Origin: Panax quinquefolius
Taxonomy: Eukaryota; Streptophyta; Magnoliopsida; Apiales; Araliaceae
Direction: 5' to 3'
Length of the DNA: 64,000 bases
NCBI GenBank assembly: GCA_020205615.1
Contig: CM035160.1
Coordinates: 122,254,605-122,318,604 of the forward strand
Shown here: piece after piece, positions 1 through 9,908 of the stretch
How the letters are laid out: each line of letters begins with the position of its first letter
Numbering within the stretch: position 1 is the stretch's first letter
Notes under the pieces: generated by a model
What the model saw: only the letters and a program-made list of their open reading frames with translations
The model's database searches: none
Told to the model about the DNA's origin: nothing
Translations under genes and position numbers: made by a program

Positions 1-105
1 AATTCATATTTGCTGAAGACGAACTATCACACCCCGAATGAAAATTTTTAACTCCCAATATCGCCGCCTCACTCCTAAGATAGACAAACAATTGCCCTTA
101 TTAAT

Positions 106-445
106 ACCGAAGATATAAAGAACCAACCTTATACCAACCTTATCACTACCGCATATATAAAGAACACACCTTATACCAACCGAACCAACCTTATCACTAT
201 CGATGATATAAAGAACCAACCTTATACCTACCAAACCAACCTTATCACTACCGAAGATATAAAGACCCAACATTATACCAACCGAACCAACCTTATCACT
301 ACCGCATATATAAAGAACCAACTTTATACCAACCGAACCAACCTTCTCACCACCGAAGATATAAACAACCAACTTTATACCAACCGGACCAACCTTATCA
401 CTATCGAAGATGTAAAGAACTAACCTTATCACAACCGAACCAATC
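106..445. repeat. 51-bp tandem repeat array (minisatellite)
   Basis: Units beginning TTATCACTAYCG start at 140, 191, 242, 293, 344 and 395, a perfect 51-bp period. A partial unit lies on the left and a shortened one on the right. Each unit carries variants of AAAGAACCAACCTTATACC followed by CCGAACCAACC. Because 51 is a multiple of three, the minus strand stays open for 148 codons across the array. That frame encodes only a repeated 17-residue period and is not a credible gene. The flanks 1-105 and 446-508 show nothing I recognise. Confidence 0.9.
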
Positions 446-508
446 CTCAATCAATCTTTTTCACCACCAAAGGGTCGAACAGGTCCAACCGAGCCTTCAA
501 ATGATCCT

Positions 509-1566
509 TGTGAGGACCCTGAATTTTAAACAATTCAATTTTTACGAATAAATTTTTTTATTTTAATATCAGTATTATGTTGAGTATCTGTGATATGAGC
601 ATAGCAAGATAGTTAAACAGTATTTGACTAAGTAATATGAGTAAGGTTATGTTGATCAGCTGATGAAAACCCTAATGCTAATGACTGATAGGGATTTAAT
701 TATTAATACAATTATTATAATTGTATCTATGATTATGTGTTTGTGTAGTATAGGATTAATGATTAAATATTGATTAGATAAGGTATAACCTTAGTAAACC
801 TAATGTTAGATTAACAACCCTAATATGCAGATAGGAAATCCTAACGATCAGTTAGGAACCCTAATTCTATTTTCAGAAATCCTAATTTCTGATTCAGGAA
901 CCCTAAACCCTAATTAGAAAAGCTTAATGGTGATTATCAAACCCTAAGGGTTAAAATTAAAAGGAATCATGTCAAATGACCAAAATACCCTTAAAATTAT
1001 ATGGGAAATTATCAAAATACCCTTTTGGATGCGAAATTACTAAAATACCTTTTTCTTAACTTTTAATTTAAAAGATATATGGCTAAATTTGTTGACACAT
1101 CTCTTGAAATTTTACCATGTGTTTAAGTACACCTTGCATCAGCTTATTTGTGCCACATAACAACATTAGCAACCACAAGAATCAATTAGTGAGAGATTAA
1201 AGAAAGAAAAATATCAAGTAATGGTCATTTGTGCTCATCCACTTAACCAAGTTTTTCTCTCTCTCAAAGCCATGAAATTTAGTTATTAATTCATTCCCAA
1301 GATAAACCAATAACAACCCAAGATCAGATTAGGAAGCAAAGATCAAAGATTGTTCAAAGAAAGGTATAAACCCTAACCAGGCTAGATCTTGTATGCTTAT
1401 AAAAGTTTTTTGTTTTTATGTTTGTATATGTGTTATATGATGTTATATAGTGATCTATGATGATATATTATAGATCCATAACATCTAAGTCCATGAAAAT
1501 GAAGTTTTTAAAAACTGTCAAGAACCCTAAAATATGGCATGACAGTCAAATGTCAGAGGCAATAGA
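509..1566 (+). repeat. LTR fragment related to family B (B')
   Basis: The segment begins with TGTGAGGACCC and follows the layout of the family B LTR at 7845. It has a run of telobox-like ACCCTAA motifs (780-960) and the block with CCACATAACAACATT and ACCACAAGAATCAATT (1153-1186). A CT-rich stretch near 1250 and a shared CAAATGTCAG near 1548 complete the match. Identity to B is clearly lower than between the two B LTRs, so this is an older or different subfamily. It stops at 1566, where another LTR start (D) intervenes. Confidence 0.7.
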
Positions 1567-2158
1567 TGTAATACCCGAGAATTTCTGAATATTATTAATA
1601 AAGATATTAATACAAGTTGAGTATTTATCTGAATATAAATAAATATGGTTGTGGCATGGAATATAGTCATTCCTATTAAACTAAGTTAAGTATGTGACCG
1701 TTGTGTGTTATGGTGGAATGGATGAAGAGCTAACGTAAAAGTTATGGGAAATGCCTAGTGTGGCATAATGAGGAACTAAGAAATTCACTAAGTGAATTAG
1801 AAGAAAAATAGTTTAATAAAAGAGAGATTCTCTATGTGTAATTGTATAATTCCATGCGTGAAATAAATAAGATCTTAAACTAATAGTATTATCTTTTTGA
1901 GATTTAATTCACGATATATGAAACTAGTATGATGATAGAGGTCAGAACTATCATGAATCTAAAACAGTTTGACAATTTGCTAGGGACCCAGACAATAACT
2001 AGCCCTCCTGCTGCAAGATAAATCAAGCAATTCTTGCCAATGGCCAATCTGGGAAAGGTTGGTTATTACTGTAGGAATTAAATGGGACATTATTGTAATG
2101 TGTAACATTATTAAAATCATAAGATAGGAGTACATTTAATGGTATGAAGTACCAAGTA
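1567..2158 (+). repeat. Left part of an unclassified LTR (D)
   Basis: TGTAATACCCGAG at 1567 looks like a gypsy LTR start, and homology to the B LTR ends exactly there. The segment ends at the A1 target duplication AAGTA (2154-2158). By the duplication logic its original continuation is at 41793, where a TATA box occurs at 42367. I see no coding capacity. Assignment as an LTR rests on the TG start, the loss of B homology, and the promoter-like continuation. Confidence 0.55.
2154..2158. other. Left target-site duplication of A1 (AAGTA)
   Basis: AAGTA directly precedes the TGTAAGACCCC start of A1. The same five bases follow the other end of the element at 41788-41792. Confidence 0.85.
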
Positions 2159-2944
2159 TGTAAGACCCCAACTTTTATGAATAAAGAATAATTTTCTCGA
2201 ATTATATTTTTGAATATTATGGTGTGGATTTGATATAATGTTATAGTTGTGGGTAATATTTATAAATTTTGCAAAATAAGCAAGTGGTTATATAATATTC
2301 GATTGGTCGCGGAATAATCGTTTTAACAGGGAATATTCGTACAACGGCACAATTATTGGTGGACCCCACAACGGAAGTATTGTCATAGTTAGAAAATGAC
2401 ATAATTATCTTTTTATAAAAATAACGGCGAAAGTTTTACCGTTAAAACTGTTGAATTACTCGGTAGTAAAATTACAGTAATACGCGTGGTTGCATAGTAG
2501 CACATGATATTTATTATTGATGCTTACGTGAGAAGTCACTTAGTTATACTCAATTATTGCTACAGTAATTGCTGCATCATATCTCTCATATTATTAATTC
2601 AATTATTGTCACAGTATCATCTGCATGATATTTTATATTATTAAATCAATAATTGAGACGATAAAGTTATTCATATTATTATTTACAATATTGACAATGT
2701 CTAGAAGTTCTGTTAAGGAAAGGCTTGGTCACCTAATTGCGCGCCAATAAGGAGAAATCCTTATCGGAAAGTTCCCCCTTTCCTGGGAACGACTTAGTTG
2801 TTAAATATTATGAATTATAATATTAATGATGAATAAGTTCGTGTTGATTAAAGATGAAATGGATAGTTCCATTGTGTTGGAATTATTAGTGTTAGTGAAA
2901 ATCGACATTTATTTCGATAATAATTGATGTATGGAGGTTATGTT
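2159..2944 (+). repeat. A1 5' LTR, part 1 (U3)
   Basis: This matches 26673-27460, 49437-50220 and the reverse complement of 11970-12749. It contains the conserved block with GGTCACCTAATTGCGCGCC and the small hairpin AATAAGGAGAAATCCTTAT near 2747-2765. It also contains ACGTGAGAAGTCACTTAG (2527-2544), which recurs in other family A LTRs. The part ends at the F1 insertion. Confidence 0.9.
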
Positions 2945-5721
2945 TGTGACACCCCCAAATCCGGGTACTTCGATTCCACGGGATTTTGTGTTCACTGTAC
3001 AAATATCATCTATCTCTCTACCCATAATAAAAGCAAACCATGCAATAGATAGAAATAAAATCTTTCCCTTAAGGGGTTACAACATCCGAATAATAATACC
3101 ATCCCAGGTTACTCTAACCTTAAATCATCTGTGCAGAAACATAAACAAATAAGTCTTAAGTAACATCAATTCTAATTACATGACATAAATAATCAGTCTT
3201 CATTACTTGCTAAGCTTGCCCTTGCCTTTACTAGTGGAAGGTTTATCTGCTCTTTCGTTCTTAACTGCAATGTTATTATTATGCAAGAGTGAGCACGATT
3301 GCCCACAAGTATAAAAATATAACAATGAATAATAATATGCAAGAGAAATAATAACTTCTGAAATAAAAGCTCAACTTTTGAATCAAGAATGAATAACAAG
3401 AATCAAAAGATTTCTAAGGGTCATAAGACCTTGAACTATGTCCTAGGTTATCAAGGGTTATACTTGAAACCTTTAACAGTCATAAGACTATGGACCTTTC
3501 TACTCGTACTTTGGGGGATCAACCCTTAGTACCATACTGTGCACAATATCTTAACGCTAACGTATAAGTAAATCCCTTTGCAGGGTTGTTCATCTCAGTT
3601 TGACATTCGAGTCCACACCAAAGGAAGTTTTGTTTGGATAATTCAATAAGTGTTCTGAAATTTAGAACGTTCATCAACTACGGACTAGTCGAATCAATAA
3701 GGTTCATTAGTCTAACAAGGTTCAACAATAATGATATTCAAATTGAATAATAATCTTAAGAAGTATACAATAGAACAAATATTGTATAACAAATTCATAC
3801 TTTGAAAGGATAATCAATCTTTAATATAACAATTCGAACTTGAATAATAGTAATGAGAATTTGCTCAAGGTAAATAATAAACTTGAACAATGATAACAAG
3901 TAGGGGTAGGAAACTTGCCTCGTGCATAGATTACACTTTAACTAAACTCGTTCTTTGATTTAAATCCTACATATCAATTACGTTCACAATACCAGTCAAT
4001 TACAACGTACTAAACATCATAAGTTTATTTTTTGTCTAACTCGATTTCATGACTATACTTAGTCAATTACTACACTTATTGTCAAAATTAGATTTCACGA
4101 ACAATAAGCTAACTATGCATTCAATCATTCAATTCACATGTAATTGTGTTATGGGCGTGTTAAGAATTTATTTTAACACCTCATATATGTCTAACACGTT
4201 TTTATATTCATTAGACTAAGTTACTATCACATTTCTGTACTTGAACACTTAAAAAAAACATTTTCTAGACATTCTACTAAGTGGCGTTAATGGCGCCACT
4301 TTTATCTTGGTCTTGGTCTTTCTTTGTGTTGTGGTATTTGTAAGCTTGGTCGTTAACCTTTGTGGTAGCGATGGCGCCTGCGACCTTGAGTCTCGAGCTG
4401 GAGTTAGCATCTGCTAGTGATGACACTCGATTTTGAATTTCCAGTTCGCGAAGAACACATAATTCAGCGAAATAAACACTACATAATCATTAATTCTCCA
4501 ATTTAACATACCCACATGTTAGAGTTCATATATAATAAATACCTAACACTTAAAGAGTGATTTTAACCCATCAAAACATATAGTTACAGAATTAAGATGC
4601 AAATTGTACTGTTCTTGATGTTTTTGAAGTTCTTGAACAAAACATAGAATTTAATACCACGGATTCGTTATAAGGTCAAATCCAACCATTCAAGTTTCAT
4701 TTACTTCGTTTTAACATGCATAAATATATACAAGTGTAAAATTTAGGGATAATATATGATCAACGCATTAAATACCACGTATAAGGCCATATGGCCAAAA
4801 CCCATAATCTGTAAGTTTTGAGCAACATTTACGACGTATTTTCATGAAACTGATGACATGATTTATAAAATATATATAATCAAATAAGATATGGTAACAT
4901 TTAACACATATATAAACTCATAATCATACCCTTTCCCAATTATAGAGTCTTTACAAAAGCTTGAAAGCCATTTTCATAAAAACTAAATGACGTGAAATAG
5001 AAATTGGGTTTGGAGAAATTACCCAAAGTATAATTTAGAAGAGATGATCACAGATGACTCTTTCAAAAAAACTTGTTGATCACACACTCACAATTTCTTT
5101 AAATCTCACAATTTTTATCTGACAATTTCGCAAACTTTCTCCCTCTCAGTTTTCAGACTTAGAAAATGAATAGAAAAAGAATACGTATAATAGAGGGAAA
5201 GAGAACTGACGCGCATAATGGTCAGTTAACCCAGTCATGGGTAACTGCTAGTAACTCCCACTAAGGCCATGTTTGGCTAGGCTTAATAGATTTTAAAACC
5301 ATTTAATTTAATAAACCTTATCATATAGTTTGAAAATGTCACACTCCTTATAAAATAAATCCAATATTTTATTTAATTTACTTTAAATAAAAAATAATAA
5401 TTTCTCATAAATTCACATAGTCACATAATTAAATTTCTCATTAATAAATAATGTCAAATTATTAAATCTCTAATTAATAAATAAATTAATTAAAATAACA
5501 TTAGGCTTATTAAATATTTCTTTTAATACTGATAAGCTCACATAAGGACATACTTGATAATAAAATTCTCCACATTAATTTAATAAATGTAACACATATA
5601 ATTAAATTAATCTACCACAATTTCATCAATTAATTATTTAATCTAATAATTAAATCATCGAAAATATTAATTTACTTCAATAAATATTAAAAATTAAATT
5701 ACAAAAATCTCGTTCGTCACA
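2945..5721 (-). mobile_element. Solo LTR, gypsy family F (F1)
   Basis: The 2777-bp segment starts TGTGACACCCCCAAATCC and ends TTCGTCACA. It is flanked by ATGTT (2940-2944) and ATGTG (5722-5726), a target duplication with one mismatch, and the family A LTR resumes directly after it. Its left end matches the F2 LTR at 46113. F2 has a purine tract and internal sequence on its right, so the family reads on the minus strand. No internal region is present, which indicates a solo LTR left by LTR-LTR recombination. No gene is seen; open frames here are short and unsupported. Confidence 0.85.
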
Positions 5722-6097
5722 ATGTGACTGATCGATTGCTATTAATTCACATGATTATAACTATTTGTTCACATTTGTGTACTATTGATTCACATTCTTG
5801 TACTATTAGGGGAGGTGGTACAAGATTGATAATACTTGCATGATTAAGTTAAAAATGGAGGTATAGATGAAGGTATTATACTATAATTAATTTTTTCACA
5901 TGTTTAGAACAATTGAGTCACATGATTTACTATTGATTCACATGATTTAATATTGATTCACATGATTTACTATTAGAGGAGGTGGTGCAAGTTTGATAAT
6001 ACTTGCAGGACTAAATTAAAAATGAAGAAAATGAGGAAGGTATTATACTGTAATATTTCGAGCCCCAAAATGTGCAATTATCGAAACTATATTTTCT

Positions 6098-6106
6098 TAT
6101 AAATAG
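6098..6106 (+). promoter_or_regulatory. TATA box of A1 5' LTR
   Basis: TATAAATAG is preserved at the same place in A2 (50599) and in the divergent A3 LTR (60652). Transcription would start about 30 bases downstream, upstream of the hairpin array. Confidence 0.75.
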
Positions 6107-6378
6107 AAGCTTCATTCTTCCTTCATTTCTCACCAATTTACTAAAGCTATAGAGCAATTATTATAGAGAGATATTATAGAGAGAAAGAAGAAGAGAAGTC
6201 TGCTATCTCACTATTCCAGTATCCAGTTTCTTCTTAGGTAAGGGTATTATTTATTTCATATTCTGAAGAGAAATTATTTTTCATATTCGTATGAATATTA
6301 TTTTCTTTTAATATTCGTAAGGGGTATTATTCTTTCGTATTCATGAAGAGAGTTATTTTCTTTTAATACTCGTAAGGG

Positions 6379-6760
6379 TTGTTATTCCATTCTTTATTAT
6401 TATGTTGGAATAACCTATCTATCTTAAGTACCGCATACATGGTGAAATTCTTACATTATTCTATTCTTTATTATTACATTGGAATAACTTTTATGCATGC
6501 TTGATTATCGCATGCACGTGAATTCATTGTTATTCCATTCTTTATTATTACATTGGAATATCACATGCATGCGGAGTTACGATTCTGGCGTGACTGGTTC
6601 CATTCTTTATTATTCTATTGGAATAACTTTATGCATGTAATGGATTACATGCATCTTTGGTGAATTCTTACATTATTCCATTACATTGGAATAACTTGTC
6701 TATGTGGATTACCGCATGCATGGTGAATGATCATTTGTATTCATTCCTTATTAAATTGTG
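6379..6760 (+). repeat. Hairpin-forming tandem repeats in A1 leader
   Basis: About five to six units of roughly 62-80 bp each contain GTTATTCCA, then TTCTTTATTATT plus a few bases, then TGGAATAAC, followed by a linker with GTGGATTACCGCATG variants. The first unit (6381-6414) has perfect 9-bp arms. The same array with different unit numbers occurs at 40245-40690, 50785-51135 and, inverted, at 10945-11395. It lies downstream of the TATA box, so it would be in the leader RNA. Confidence 0.85.
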
Positions 6761-7839
6761 GAAATGATCTGTCTACGTGGATTACCGCATGACGGGCAAA
6801 AATCCATTTGCGGTTTCATTTATTCTATTATACTCAGTTGGTTAAAGTTTTGGCTTCTATACTCCATGAAATTAGTGGAATATCCTTGATATTTGTGCTT
6901 CATCCAGTATCTTCTCATGGAAATATTCTTCTGAGTATTCTTGAATTTTACTCCACAAAGAAGTATCATGTTGACGATTTGGACGTTATTGATTTCTGGA
7001 TAAATTAAAATTATAAATCTTTAAAATTTATCCTTGAACTTGTTTTATTGAATTATTATGTCATTGTCATCATCCCCATGCTTATATTGTGATTAAAGTC
7101 ATCTTTGGCTTACGTGCATAGATGAACTTGGTATGATTATGACCAGGGATTATTTGGTATAATCATGACCGTAATGTGATAAATGATGTGGTAAAAGTCC
7201 TCATTGGCCTGTAGTTCATTGATGGACAGTTGTTGGTATGATTATGACCAAGGATTATTCGGTATAATTATGACCATTGATGATTAAATGAATATCCTTG
7301 GTCGTGATGCAGGGATGATTCAATTTTATTTATTAAGCTGAGTCTCAGCAATAAAGTTGATGAAAAACTTTTTAAATCATAGAAGATAGAAGATTTTATG
7401 CTCTACTTGACTCTTCTAATGGATTGCTTGTTCCGCTGTAGTTAAACTTGTTTTCTATTATATTTTATCAGTTTAACATTGTTGAAGGCTAATGATAATT
7501 TATTCTGCATTACCTTAGTCATAATATTTCTTACTGGGCTAGTTGAGCTCACCCTTTCTTTCACCTTTGTTCTCTTGTGAAATGAGAATGTAAGCGGGAC
7601 TAGTCGGGAGCGGAGTGATGGTCCGATGATAACATTAGTAGTCCTCACTATTACATTAAATAGTGTGATAATAAATGTAATGAGGACTCCATTGAGCTAG
7701 TGTGGATATTGTCTAGATGACAATATTCTTATTAAAACTCTTAGATTATGTTTTGTCGTATTTTACACGACTTTTGTATAATTAAGTTGTATTTGAATTT
7801 TATACCATGTATTTGGCGATTCAAGATGGGTGATGTATA

Positions 7840-7844
7840 CATGT
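7840..7844. other. Left target-site duplication of element B (CATGT)
   Basis: CATGT precedes the TGTAACAACCC start of B, and CCTGT follows its end at 22847-22851. The intact family A LTR reads GTATACCTG/ATTTT here, so this is a 5-bp duplication with one later change. Confidence 0.75.
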
Positions 7845-8317
7845 TGTAACAACCCGATATTTTTTATATAATTAAGTCAGAAATTTTGCGTATAAATTTT
7901 TTTATATTTTAAGGATGAGGATTTGTACAAGATAAGGTGTATATGTAATTATGTAATAAATAAAATATATTTATTACATGAATGTTTCTAAATAATTTTA
8001 TTTTAGAATTATTGCTTATTATAAAGTATATTCTTATAATAATTAATTATATGGTAGAAAGGTTTTTATTAATTATTTTCTATGAAAATATGATTATATA
8101 TTATTTAAATAATATATGAAATGATTTTAGAATAATTATAATAATTATTTTATTATATGAATTTTAGTATGATTATTAAGTTAATTATTTTACCTTAATT
8201 ATTAAGGTTAAATATAGAAGAATAAATCAGATATGAAATCCAAACCCTAATTTTGGATTATTGAGCAAGGCATGATAATAATAATATAATATTAATTATA
8301 TTTTGATTTTTCAATCT

Positions 8318-8326
8318 TATAAATAT
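8318..8326 (+). promoter_or_regulatory. Probable TATA box of element B 5' LTR
   Basis: TATAAATAT lies about 475 bp into the LTR; the 3' LTR has the same motif at 18554. The region is very AT-rich, so chance occurrence is possible. Confidence 0.5.
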
Positions 8327-8400
8327 ATATACTGTATATGTATACATTGATAATGGTTGGTCAATTATGTAGTGGCATGTCAAAACGGTAGCATTCAGTC

Positions 8401-8825
8401 GTTAAACCCTAACTTGAAACTCAAACCGGAGTTTGTGATTGGTAGGAAATTGTGGTACATGATTTACGATAATTATATTATGCTAATTAGGTAAACCCTA
8501 ATTATTGTCTGGAAACTCTAATTGTAAATTATAAACCCTAATTTCCAATTTAAAACCCGAATTGCTCAAATGGTAACTCTAATTATTATTTTAGTATATA
8601 ATTATGTTAATTAGGAAACCCTAATTCATAATTTGGGAAACCCTAATAATATCAAGTAACTCTAAATATTTTTTTAAAACCCTAATTTTCTATTAAAAAC
8701 CATAATTTTAATTAGTAAGTTATAATTAAAATTTTATTAAACTTTAATCTTAATTTTTCAAACCCTAAAAATTATTTGGGAAACCATAAGGTTCAAAATC
8801 TAGTGATTAAACCCTAGATTCAAGT
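8401..8825 (+). repeat. Cluster of telobox-like AAACCCTAA motifs
   Basis: At least seven exact ACCCTAA motifs and several one-base variants (ACTCTAA, ACCATAA, ACCCGAA) occur on the same strand within about 425 bp. The 3' LTR has the same cluster at 18630-19030, and the B' fragment at 780-960 has a related one. The units are dispersed with gaps of about 15-40 bp, so this is not an interstitial telomere. Teloboxes are known plant binding sites for TRB-type Myb proteins; a role here is inference. Confidence 0.75.
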
Positions 8826-9529
8826 ACCATGGACAAGAATACCCTTAAAATAACAAGACAAATGACCAAATTACCCTTTTCTTAAAATTTAAAGTAAATA
8901 TAGTTATGGCCAAAAATTGTGCCATATCTCTTGAGCCATTACCCAACACTTTGAATCAGCCAATTGAAACCACATAACAACATTCTCAACCACAAGAATC
9001 AATTTGGAGTAATTAAAGTAAGTGAAATGTCAAAGATTGGCTCATTTGCTATCTAGCACCCAACCAAGTCTCTCTCTCTCCACACTCACGAATTCTAGTA
9101 GCATTTCAGTCCCCAAGAACAGACCCACTAATAAACATAACCAAATTAGTGGGTTAGAAATCAAAATCGTTCATAGAAGGTATAAACCCTAACTAGAAAT
9201 CTGTCCATTGATCTGTTGTTAGATGTTATTTTTGTGTGTTAAACATGTTAGATATAATGTATAATGATTATCTGGGTTGCTAGATGTTAGATTCATAACA
9301 TCTAGAGGCTCAGATTTGAGATTTTATAATATCTGGAAAAATTTCTATGTGTTCTAACAACCAAATGTCAGGCCTTGTAGATCTCTGTCTGTGTTTAGTT
9401 TTTGTGTTTTAAGTGTTTAATCTTGTAGTATGTCATGAGATCTGTACTCTGGAAGTTGAATCAAGGTCATAGCCTGAACAGATTGCAAGTTATTCTTGGT
9501 CAAAGGTCGTTGACCGACCATGACCAGAC

Positions 9530-9552
9530 CATTTCTGGGTAACCCAGAAATG
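9530..9552. promoter_or_regulatory. Perfect palindrome, copy 1 of 3 in B LTR
   Basis: The core TTTCTGGGTAACCCAGAAA has 9-bp arms around a single A; at this copy the arms extend to 11 bp. Further copies lie at 9740-9760 and 12794-12817 (one mismatch) in the 5' LTR, and at 19965-19985 and 20175-20198 in the 3' LTR. A damaged copy lies near 19760. Function is unknown. Confidence 0.8.
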
Positions 9553-9908
9553 GGTTTTCAGTGTCTGACAAGATATTTAAGGCTCTAGATCTATCAGGTT
9601 TTTGGTGTTTTAAGTTCTTTGTTGAAACCATGTTGCGGTATGTTATGTACACTTTCGATTTATGCTTATATTACATCTAGATATCAAATACACTGGATTT
9701 AGTACCCGGTCAAACTAGCAGGATCAAGCACGAAAATGATTTTCTGGGTAACCCAGAAAACCTATGAACACAGTTTCTGGCATGCTTTGATCGGTCCGGA
9801 TCTACTAATTCTGTTGATGTTTTGCTGATGTTTTGTAATGGATCTGTAGTCTCACATGTTGGCTACAAGCTGGAACTTTTAGATCACAAAAACAACACTT
9901 GTACAACA

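Larger units (their letters stand above)
5727..7844 (+). repeat. A1 5' LTR, part 2 (U3 end, R, U5)
   Basis: Sequence resumes after F1 and matches 27463-27800, 40229-41787 and 50219-52250. It carries a TATA box, a splice-donor-like AGGTAAGGG (6236-6244), a hairpin repeat array, and repeats of GGTATGATTATGACC and its variants (7120-7290). A CT-rich tract with TGAGCTCACCC near 7550 lies towards the LTR end. It is cut at 7844 by the insertion of element B; the last bases of the LTR lie at 22852-22866. Confidence 0.9.
7845..9908 (+). repeat. Element B 5' LTR, part 1
   Basis: This matches 18080-20125 with scattered substitutions. It includes a TATA box (8318), a cluster of telobox-like motifs and two copies of a perfect palindrome (9530-9552 and 9740-9760). 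A GAAGGTATAAACC motif near 9176 resembles a splice donor. The last five bases (9904-9908, CAACA) are the left duplication of the nested solo A LTR. Confidence 0.9.

Noticed and set aside
106..445. CRISPR-like repeat-spacer array
   Set aside because: Units are contiguous without unique spacers, and the surroundings are plant retrotransposons.
4..450. 148-codon open frame on the minus strand
   Set aside because: It is a by-product of a tandem repeat whose 51-bp period is a multiple of three; the protein would be only a decayed 17-residue repeat.
2945..5721. F1 as a DNA transposon or MITE
   Set aside because: It has TG...CA ends, a 5-bp target duplication and homology to the LTR of F2; there are no long terminal inverted repeats.
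8401..8825. Interstitial telomere repeat
   Set aside because: ACCCTAA motifs are separated by unrelated bases instead of being tandem TTTAGGG units, and the pattern is copied in every B LTR.
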